Source of the DNA: Clostridia bacterium
GTDB taxonomy: Bacteria > Bacillota > Clostridia > Christensenellales > CAG-314
Direction of reading: 5' to 3'
Assembly (NCBI GenBank): GCA_017407305.1
Contig: JAFQWS010000078.1
Span: 1 to 17,882, forward strand
DNA: 17,882 bases
The notes beneath the pieces are model-generated. The model was not told where the DNA came from and did not search any database. It worked only from the letters and a program-made list of their open reading frames with translations. Made by a program: the position numbers and the translations under genes. Below are positions 1 to 4,650 of this stretch, piece by piece (position 1 is the first letter of the stretch; every line of letters starts with the position of its first letter).

Positions 1-69
1 TACACTGTTAATAAAATAAATGGCGTACAGGATAAGAGTTGTGCCCAAATTTTGGATGGATACTATTAA
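1..69 (+). CDS. Possible 3' end of an upstream gene (partial)
   Basis: Frame 1 is open from the first base to a TAA at 67–69 and would encode the last 22 residues of a protein that begins outside the window (ending ...CAQILDGYY). It overlaps the putative start of the next gene by about 31 nt. By analogy with the toxin/immunity pairs downstream it could be the tail of an Rhs toxin tip whose immunity gene follows. That is inference from context only: the peptide is too short to recognise, and the open frame could be chance. Confidence 0.25.
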   Translation, partial: YTVNKINGVQDKSCAQILDGYY

Positions 70-347
70 TAATAGACGTATCTTTAATTGCTTTATTCTT
101 TTTAATAGGGTTTTACTGGATTTTCCAAAGGGTATCTATTGATGAAAATGGAATTAGAATATGGTTTATGAATAAAATTGTTAAAAAACTTAAATGGGAA
201 GAAATAGATATTATTGAGGAAGCAAATATAATGAGAAATCCGGCACTAAGAATTAAAGCTTTTGATGGAAGTGAAATTCATTTAGATAGGAGGAAAAATA
301 TTGTTAAAGTAATTGAAATATATTCGAAAAAGAAAATTGTGAAATAA
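39..347 (+). CDS. Small membrane protein with PH-like C-terminal region; candidate immunity protein
   Basis: This 102-residue protein has one strongly hydrophobic segment (about residues 7–30, rich in I, L and F). A soluble part follows, with alternating beta-strand-like stretches (VSIDENGIRIW, LKWEEIDIIEE, ALRIKAFDGSEIHL) that resembles small bacterial PH-like (bPH) domains. The best start is TTG at 39, with AGGA at 29–32 as a weak Shine-Dalgarno. The in-frame codons just upstream are stops, so it cannot be longer unless a frameshift occurred. A good terminator follows at 371–408. It lies directly upstream of an Rhs toxin cassette, and membrane or PH-like proteins of this size are common as immunity proteins in polymorphic toxin loci. 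That role is inferred from context; I do not recognise a named family. Base composition is AT-rich, like the other small island genes and unlike the core genes. Confidence 0.6.
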   Translation: MCPNFGWILLIIDVSLIALFFLIGFYWIFQRVSIDENGIRIWFMNKIVKKLKWEEIDIIEEANIMRNPALRIKAFDGSEIHLDRRKNIVKVIEIYSKKKIVK

Positions 348-370
348 TTATATTTAACACAAACTTGCAG

Positions 371-408
371 GAGTGTAACTATCTTAAGTGGTAGTTGCAC
401 TCTTTTTT
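371..408 (+). terminator. Rho-independent terminator after the PH-like gene
   Basis: The stem GAGTGTAACTA (371–381) pairs with TAGTTGCACTC (392–402) with a single G·T pair. The loop is 10 nt and a run of six T follows at 403–408. It ends the transcript of the 39–347 gene. The TTG that opens the following Rhs frame (395) lies inside the right arm of this stem. Confidence 0.85.
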
Positions 409-1609
409 CACTCTTGACAACCCATTTTTCTCAATATATAATTTAAGCACCTACCAATACGACAACCATGGCAACTGCACCAGATATGGCACAACCAACT
501 ACGTTTGGACACGTGGCAGATTGCTCCAATCTGCAGGCACAACTTCCTTTGAATACGACTACACAGGCAAACGTACAAAGAAGAATAATATTGTCTATGC
601 CTATGCAGGAGATAGACTTATCTATGAAAAGAGTCCCAATCATACAATTTACTACTTCTACGATGCAAAGGGTATCTCAGGCTTTAGGTACAACAACGCC
701 AACTACCAATACGTAAAAAATGCTTTGGGAGACGTTGTCGGCATTGTGCAAAACGGACAACTTGTTGCTCACTACACCTACGACGCATGGGGTGCTTGCA
801 CAATTCTCAAAGACTCCGCAATCGCCCAACTCAACCCCATCCGCTATCGTGGATACTATTACGATACCGAAACAGGTCTTTATTACTGTCTCACTCGTTA
901 CTACAATCCTACGTTTGGCAGTTTCATTTCGCCTGATACAGTTGACTATTTAGATCCTGAAAGTATCAATGGTTTAAACTTATATTGCTATTGCAACAAT
1001 AATCCAGTCATGTACTATGACCCTAGTGGGCATTTTGCAATTAGTACATTCTTGATTGGATTGGCAGTAAGTTCATTAGTGACATGGGGACTATCTGAAA
1101 TATTTGGTGCACAAATTGTTGGCGGAGCCTCTTCTATGGCAAACGGATATGGAGCAATTACTACAGGTTTAGGATTATTATCTTTTGGTCCTGTAGGGTG
1201 GGTTGCTGGAGGATTATTAATTATTGCAGGAGCAGGAGCAATGATTATAGGTGCTAACGAGATTGTTGATGGAATTACAGGCACAAATTATATTAAAGAA
1301 TGGACTGGATGGAGTGATGATTTATATAATGGTCTTTACATTGGTTCAAATATAGTTTCAAGTGTAGGAACAATTGCAGGTAACATTTATATGAAATACA
1401 ATCCTCCATATCCAGGAAGAAATCCGAACAAGATTCCTGATGGATTTAATGATCGTATAAATGAGCATGCGAATTACTATAATCCTAAAACAGATCAATC
1501 TTTACGTCCTGATTTAAGCCATCAAGGATCTTATGGCCCGCACTGGGATTGGAAAGATTCTAATGGGCAATGGTGGAGATTATATAGATTTTGGAGGAAA
1601 ATAAAATAA
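395..1609 (+). CDS. Truncated Rhs core with C-terminal toxin tip (orphan Rhs cassette)
   Basis: The frame encodes the last ~200 residues of an Rhs/YD-repeat core (residues ~16–213), with typical strings such as YDNHGNCTRYG, LGDVVGIV, YDAWG, RYYNPTFGSFISPD and the hallmark DPSGH (209–213), after which Rhs tips begin. A glycine-rich hydrophobic stretch (~214–350) looks like a translocation region. The last ~55 residues (KIPDGFND..., YYNPKTDQSLRPDLSH, GPHWDWKDSNGQWWRLY) resemble polymorphic toxin type 37 (Ntox37) as I remember that family. Full Rhs proteins exceed 1000 residues, so the N-terminal ~80% is missing. No credible start exists: TTG 395 lies in a terminator stem, and the first in-frame ATG is inside the core, just before DPSGH. 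GC is high in the core (31/60 at 481–540) and drops sharply after ~960. It is probably a silent cassette used by recombination. Rhs core certain; toxin family moderate. Confidence 0.8.
   Translation: MHSFFTLDNPFFSIYNLSTYQYDNHGNCTRYGTTNYVWTRGRLLQSAGTTSFEYDYTGKRTKKNNIVYAYAGDRLIYEKSPNHTIYYFYDAKGISGFRYNNANYQYVKNALGDVVGIVQNGQLVAHYTYDAWGACTILKDSAIAQLNPIRYRGYYYDTETGLYYCLTRYYNPTFGSFISPDTVDYLDPESINGLNLYCYCNNNPVMYYDPSGHFAISTFLIGLAVSSLVTWGLSEIFGAQIVGGASSMANGYGAITTGLGLLSFGPVGWVAGGLLIIAGAGAMIIGANEIVDGITGTNYIKEWTGWSDDLYNGLYIGSNIVSSVGTIAGNIYMKYNPPYPGRNPNKIPDGFNDRINEHANYYNPKTDQSLRPDLSHQGSYGPHWDWKDSNGQWWRLYRFWRKIK
403..532 (+). repeat. Direct repeat copy 1: T-tract, promoter and Rhs-core seam
   Basis: This segment recurs at 2676–2805 with a constant offset of 2273. 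Bases 413–446 (including the promoter) and 456–532 (Rhs coding) are identical in both copies. Seven of the nine bases at 447–455 differ, and a few differ at 410–412. In this copy the Rhs reading frame stays open through the seam. The repeat marks the 5' boundary of an Rhs toxin cassette. Confidence 0.9.
414..442 (+). promoter_or_regulatory. Perfect-consensus sigma-A promoter before the Rhs cassette
   Basis: TTGACA at 414–419, a 17-nt spacer, and TATAAT at 437–442 match the vegetative consensus at all 12 positions. Transcription should start near 449, inside the Rhs-derived sequence, and would cover the toxin tip and the immunity gene. No Shine-Dalgarno plus in-frame start follows for the Rhs frame. 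The promoter may therefore serve mainly the downstream immunity gene, or may be the remnant of a recombination seam. Confidence 0.75.
1593..1597 (+). promoter_or_regulatory. Ribosome binding site deciding the immunity start
   Basis: GGAGG at 1593–1597 lies 11 nt before ATG 1609, inside the last codons of the toxin. It favours ATG 1609 over the in-frame TTG at 1591, which would overlap the site itself. Confidence 0.7.
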
Positions 1610-1869
1610 TGGAAGATTGGAGATTAGTAGGCAATTTTAAAGATATTACAGACAATAAGTTTAAGAAAACTAAATTCAAGTCTACAGAAAAAAACGATCA
1701 TGAACATTGTGAGTTTTGTGGAATGAAAATAACAGATATTGATACCGATGAACCACACTTGTTAGAAGGATATGTTACGAAATCTAAAAATTCTAATCAA
1801 ATGAAATGGGTTTGTGAAAAATGTTATTTAGACTTTAAAGATAAGTTTGGATTTACAGATCAAGAATAA
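1609..1869 (+). CDS. Zinc-ribbon immunity protein candidate for the toxin tip
   Basis: This 86-residue acidic/basic protein has two CxxC pairs, HCEFC (residues ~34–38) and VCEKC (~70–74). They lie either side of a spacer with PHLLEGYVTK, followed by YLDFKDKFGF, so it probably binds one zinc. Its ATG overlaps the toxin TAA by one base (TAATG), so it is translationally coupled to the toxin, the usual arrangement for a cognate immunity gene. I recall the pattern 'HEHCEFC ... L.GY.T ... W.CE.C..DFK..F' from many small proteins found beside Gram-positive polymorphic toxins, but I cannot name a Pfam entry with certainty. GC is very low (14/60 at 1621–1680), matching the toxin tip rather than the Rhs core and suggesting both were acquired together. 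Confidence 0.75.
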   Translation: MEDWRLVGNFKDITDNKFKKTKFKSTEKNDHEHCEFCGMKITDIDTDEPHLLEGYVTKSKNSNQMKWVCEKCYLDFKDKFGFTDQE

Positions 1870-1892
1870 TTTATTAATTAAATTGTAAACAG

Positions 1893-1940
1893 GATAAAGC
1901 GTGCTTCACTTTGCATCACAGCTTGTGTTGCACGCTTATC
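1893..1940 (+). terminator. Long hairpin without a clear T-tract (possible terminator)
   Basis: GATAAAGCGTGC at 1893–1904 pairs with GCACGCTTATC at 1930–1940 with one bulged A. The apical part is partly complementary (cacttt... / ...ttgtgt). Only scattered T follow, so it is not a standard intrinsic terminator. It may be a processing or mRNA-stability structure closing the toxin–immunity unit, or a relic of an insertion. It lies in the 1870–1997 gap between cassette units, which otherwise holds nothing I recognise. Confidence 0.45.
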
Positions 1941-1997
1941 TATATTTGACTAGGATACCTATTTCAAATTGCTAACACAATATATATTTATAGTTAG

Positions 1998-2144
1998 GAT
2001 AATCAAGATTATGGTGTTGTTACTCGTGCTGTAACTTATAGAGGTTCACAGATTACTCTAGAGCCTTATATGCCTAAATTAGATTTAAGAGTAGATTTAG
2101 GCAAGGTGTTTTATCGAGCAACGTTTAATGGAATATACGATTAA
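1998..2144 (+). pseudogene. C-terminal remnant of a second toxin tip
   Basis: Between an in-frame TAG (1995–1997) and TAA (2142–2144) there are 48 open codons with no start. They encode a peptide beginning DNQDYGVVTRAVTYRG and ending KVFYRATFNGIYD. It reads like the tail of a globular protein and ends 14 nt before the next gene, the spacing expected of a toxin tail before its immunity gene. I infer a displaced Rhs tip that has lost everything but its last ~50 residues. The family is not recognisable from this fragment, and chance coding cannot be fully excluded. Confidence 0.45.
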
Positions 2145-2158
2145 AAAGGATAATAAAA

Positions 2159-2611
2159 ATGGTCAGCACATATTGGTATGTATTTTACTTATCATTGTTT
2201 GGAACAATTTTTGGTATAACTTTGTTCTTCTTGGCACACTTTTTTAAAAAGCGAGTCTTTTTCAAGAGATATGGCAAAATAACTGGGGTTGTGCTATTAA
2301 TCATTAGTTCCGTCTTAATAATTTGGTTTACGATGTATTGTTGCGATATATTTCAAAGATGTTGCAAAGATTACGTTTACATTGAAAACAATACGTACAT
2401 TGAAGAACGTGCAAGGGTTGTTGAATTTACTGTTGTAAAACGTGATCAAGATGGAAATGGAGAGATACGCTATAGGGAGCCAAAGTTTTTTTTAATAGAT
2501 AAAGATGAATACGTTGTTTTATATGCAATCGACGTCGAAATCGGAGAAACGTATATCATAAGATATTATCCTCATACAAGGATATGTGATGTAATACAAC
2601 AAATAAGTTAG
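2159..2611 (+). CDS. Two-helix membrane protein; candidate immunity protein of the displaced toxin
   Basis: This 150-residue protein has two transmembrane segments (about residues 6–27 and 40–60). An extracytoplasmic or cytoplasmic domain follows with beta-rich strings (ERARVVEFTVVKRDQDGNGEIRY, EYVVLYAI, GETYIIRYYPHTRICDVI). ATG 2159 is preceded by AAAGGA at 2145–2150, a good Shine-Dalgarno overlapping the stop region of the toxin remnant. A terminator follows at 2645–2681. Its position behind a toxin-tail fragment and its AT-rich codon use suggest an immunity protein retained after its toxin was lost. I recognise no specific family. It could equally be an unrelated small membrane protein carried with the island. 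Confidence 0.65.
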   Translation: MVSTYWYVFYLSLFGTIFGITLFFLAHFFKKRVFFKRYGKITGVVLLIISSVLIIWFTMYCCDIFQRCCKDYVYIENNTYIEERARVVEFTVVKRDQDGNGEIRYREPKFFLIDKDEYVVLYAIDVEIGETYIIRYYPHTRICDVIQQIS

Positions 2612-2644
2612 AAAAAATAGCAAAGTGCTTTCACAAGCAAACCT

Positions 2645-2681
2645 AGGCGAGGCTACCTTTTAGGGCAACCTCGCCTTTTTT
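2645..2681 (+). terminator. Rho-independent terminator after the membrane immunity gene
   Basis: AGGCGAGG (2645–2652) pairs with CCTCGCCT (2669–2676), with partial pairing inside and six T at 2676–2681. It sits immediately before the second promoter/Rhs seam, just as 371–408 sits before the first. Confidence 0.85.
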
Positions 2682-2805
2682 CTCCCTTGACAACCCATTT
2701 TTCTCAATATATAATTTAAATACAATTTAATACGACAACCATGGCAACTGCACCAGATATGGCACAACCAACTACGTTTGGACACGTGGCAGATTGCTCC
2801 AATCT
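2676..2805 (+). repeat. Direct repeat copy 2: T-tract, promoter and Rhs-core remnant
   Basis: This is the partner of 403–532. The promoter block (2686–2719) and the Rhs block (2729–2805, 77 nt) are identical to copy 1. Here an in-frame TAA (2728–2730) directly precedes the Rhs block, and the Rhs sequence stops abruptly at 2805, so it can no longer encode an Rhs protein. It appears to be the scar of a lost cassette. Confidence 0.9.
2687..2715 (+). promoter_or_regulatory. Second perfect-consensus promoter
   Basis: TTGACA at 2687–2692, a 17-nt spacer identical to the first copy, and TATAAT at 2710–2715. The transcript would start near 2722 and meet a terminator about 120 nt later (2813–2841), with no coding frame in between. 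Confidence 0.75.
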
Positions 2806-2843
2806 TAAAAACAAAAAGCGCCACCTAAGCGGTGCTTTTTTAA
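2722..2843 (+). ncRNA. Predicted short transcript from the Rhs seam remnant
   Basis: A perfect promoter (2687–2715) and a strong terminator (2813–2841) bracket ~120 nt whose first part is identical to the beginning of the transcript expected from the Rhs cassette at 449 onwards. No ribosome site or reading frame is apparent. It may be a functional small RNA, or simply a by-product of the truncated cassette. The call rests only on promoter and terminator placement. Confidence 0.3.
2813..2841 (+). terminator. Rho-independent terminator closing the Rhs seam remnant
   Basis: AAAAAGCGCC (2813–2822) pairs with GGTGCTTTTT (2831–2840) with one G·T. The loop is 8 nt and the T-run ends at 2841. It isolates argS from upstream transcription. 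Confidence 0.8.
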
Positions 2844-2866
2844 TGCAAGTGAAAGTGTGCAATTGC

Positions 2867-2895
2867 TTTACTTTTTGCCCCCTTGACTATATAAT
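2867..2895 (+). promoter_or_regulatory. Probable argS promoter, -10 box abutting the start codon
   Basis: TATAAT at 2890–2895 with TTTACT (4 of 6) at 2867–2872 and a 17-nt spacer. The argS ATG begins at 2904, nine bases after the -10 box, so the transcript would start at or within a base or two of the initiation codon. No Shine-Dalgarno is present. Confidence 0.6.
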
Positions 2896-2903
2896 TACTT
2901 ATT

Positions 2904-4592
2904 ATGATTGATTTTAAATTGGAAATTGCAAAATTATTGAAAGTAGATCTTCCTCAAGAAGAAATTTATTCATTGCTCAGCAAAACTGCTGACGAGTCTT
3001 TTGGCGACTACACCTTCCCTTGCTTCAAACTTGCAAAAACAATGAGAAAAAGCCCCGTTGCTATTGCAGAAGAATTGGCAAGAGATTTTTCTTTGGAAGG
3101 TATCATCAGCAAGGTTGATGCGAAAAATGGTTATCTCAACTTTTATTTGGACAAGGTTTCTGCACAAGCAGACGTTTTGCGCAACATTGAAAGTTGTGGT
3201 TCTACCTATGGAGAAAGCAACGTTGGTCAAGGCAAGACGGTTTGCATTGACTATTCCTCAGTAAACATTGCCAAACCTTTCCACATTGGCCACCTTTACA
3301 CAACGGCAATTGGAAGCAGTTTGTACAAGTTATACAAAAACTTGGGCTACAACGTGGTGGGTATCAACCATTTGGGCGACTGGGGCACACAATTTGGTAA
3401 ACTTATCGTGGCATACAAATTGTGGGGTGATGACGACAAAATCGCCAAAGGTGGCACACACGCTTTGCAAGAAATTTACGTCAAATTCCACCAAGAAGCC
3501 GAAAAGCATCCCGAATTGGAAGATCAAGCAAGACAATGGTTCACCAAAATTGAAAAGGGTGACCAAGAAGCCTTGCGCCTTTTTGAACTTTTCAAAGGTA
3601 TCACTTTGGAAGAAGTCAAAAAGATTTACACGCGTCTCAACGTTCAATTCGACAGTTGGGCAGGCGAAAGTTTTTACAATGACAAAATGCAAGCAATTGT
3701 CGACTTGTTGAAAGACAAAGGCTTGTTAAAAGAAGACAACGGCGCACAAATCGTTGACCTTTCCGATTACAACATGTCTCCTTGCCTTATTTTGAAATCG
3801 GATGGTTCTACGTTGTACGCAACGAGAGATTTGGCTGCAGCAGTTTATAGAAAACAAACGTACGACTTTGACAAGTGTTTGTACGTTGTGGCATACCAAC
3901 AAAGTTTGCACTTCAAACAATTTTTCAAAGTTTTGGAATTGGCAGGCTTCGATTGGCACAAAGACATGGTTCACGTTTCCTATGGATTGGTGTCTTTGGA
4001 AGACGGAGCAATGTCCACACGCAAAGGCAACACGGTTTGGTTGGACGACGTTTTGAACAAGAGTACCGAAAAAGCCTTGCAAATCATCAACGAAAAGAAC
4101 AGCGCTTTGGAAAACAAAGAAGCAGTTGCCGAAGCAGTTGGTTCAGGCGCAGTCATTTTCTCTGCAGTGCAAAATGCAAAAATTAAGGACGTTGTTTTCT
4201 CTTACGACAAAATGCTCAACTTTGACGGGGAAACTTGCCCTTACTTGCAATATACGCACGCAAGATGCAATTCCGTTTTGGCAAAAGCACCCAAACTGAA
4301 CGTTGCAGTTGACTACTCTGCATTGGACAATGCGGAAAGTTGGACTTTGGTAAAACTTTTGAACAGTTTCGAAGAAATCATTGAAACGTCAGCGACAAAA
4401 TACGAACCTTGTATTTTGTCCAAGTATCTCATTGATACTGCTCAAGCTTTCAACAAGTTTTACTTTGAACACAGAATTTTGACCGACAAATTGGGTTCTA
4501 CACAAGCGATGTTGCAAGTTGTAAAAAGCACAAAACAAGTTTTGCAAAAAGGCTTGGCGCTTTTGGGTATTGCAACTCCCGAAAAGATGTAG
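2904..4592 (+). CDS. argS: Arginyl-tRNA synthetase
   Basis: This 562-residue cytoplasmic class I synthetase charges tRNA-Arg with arginine using ATP. The N-terminal Arg-tRNA synthetase domain is followed by the catalytic Rossmann core. The HIGH signature is at residues 127–130 (in AKPFHIGHLYT) and the KMSKS-equivalent MSTRKGN at 370–376. The DALR anticodon-binding domain occupies the last ~110 residues (LVKLLNSFEEII, FNKFYFEHRIL). Length is normal for the family. It is a single-gene unit between terminators at 2813–2841 and 4608–4637. There is no T-box leader, because the predicted transcript starts essentially at the ATG. GC and leucine codon use (mostly TTG) match the core genes and mark the right border of the toxin island. 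Confidence 0.97.
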   Translation: MIDFKLEIAKLLKVDLPQEEIYSLLSKTADESFGDYTFPCFKLAKTMRKSPVAIAEELARDFSLEGIISKVDAKNGYLNFYLDKVSAQADVLRNIESCGSTYGESNVGQGKTVCIDYSSVNIAKPFHIGHLYTTAIGSSLYKLYKNLGYNVVGINHLGDWGTQFGKLIVAYKLWGDDDKIAKGGTHALQEIYVKFHQEAEKHPELEDQARQWFTKIEKGDQEALRLFELFKGITLEEVKKIYTRLNVQFDSWAGESFYNDKMQAIVDLLKDKGLLKEDNGAQIVDLSDYNMSPCLILKSDGSTLYATRDLAAAVYRKQTYDFDKCLYVVAYQQSLHFKQFFKVLELAGFDWHKDMVHVSYGLVSLEDGAMSTRKGNTVWLDDVLNKSTEKALQIINEKNSALENKEAVAEAVGSGAVIFSAVQNAKIKDVVFSYDKMLNFDGETCPYLQYTHARCNSVLAKAPKLNVAVDYSALDNAESWTLVKLLNSFEEIIETSATKYEPCILSKYLIDTAQAFNKFYFEHRILTDKLGSTQAMLQVVKSTKQVLQKGLALLGIATPEKM

Positions 4593-4607
4593 TAAAATGG
4601 ACTTCAC

Positions 4608-4637
4608 AAAGGGCAAGGGGAGACCTTTGCCCTTTTA
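4608..4637 (+). terminator. Rho-independent terminator after argS
   Basis: AAAGGGCAA (4608–4616) plus GG pairs with CC plus TTTGCCCTTT (4624–4635), with one bulged T and a GGAGA loop. A short T-run overlaps the end of the stem. The next gene starts 14 nt later. Confidence 0.8.
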
Positions 4638-4641
4638 TGAT
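4636..4641 (+). promoter_or_regulatory. Possible -10 box of the ABC exporter operon
   Basis: TATGAT ends nine bases before the ABC gene ATG, and no Shine-Dalgarno is visible. There is no recognisable -35 box at the right distance because the argS terminator occupies that place. The call is weak; the operon might instead depend on readthrough from argS. Confidence 0.3.
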
Positions 4642-4650
4642 TATTGAAAA

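Noticed and set aside
468..716. ATG-started frame just after the first perfect promoter (MATAPDMAQ...)
   Set aside because: It is out of frame with the clear Rhs coding, repetitive in T/P/Q, and lacks a Shine-Dalgarno. The same ATG in copy 2 soon runs into the terminator region.
403..2805. CRISPR array or insertion sequence as explanation for the repeats
   Set aside because: There are only two copies 2.27 kb apart, no short periodic repeats, no terminal inverted repeats and no transposase or cas gene; the repeat contains Rhs coding sequence.
2845..2903. T-box or other riboswitch before argS
   Set aside because: The predicted transcript starts at the ATG and only ~60 nt separate it from the upstream terminator; no specifier stem or T-box consensus is visible.
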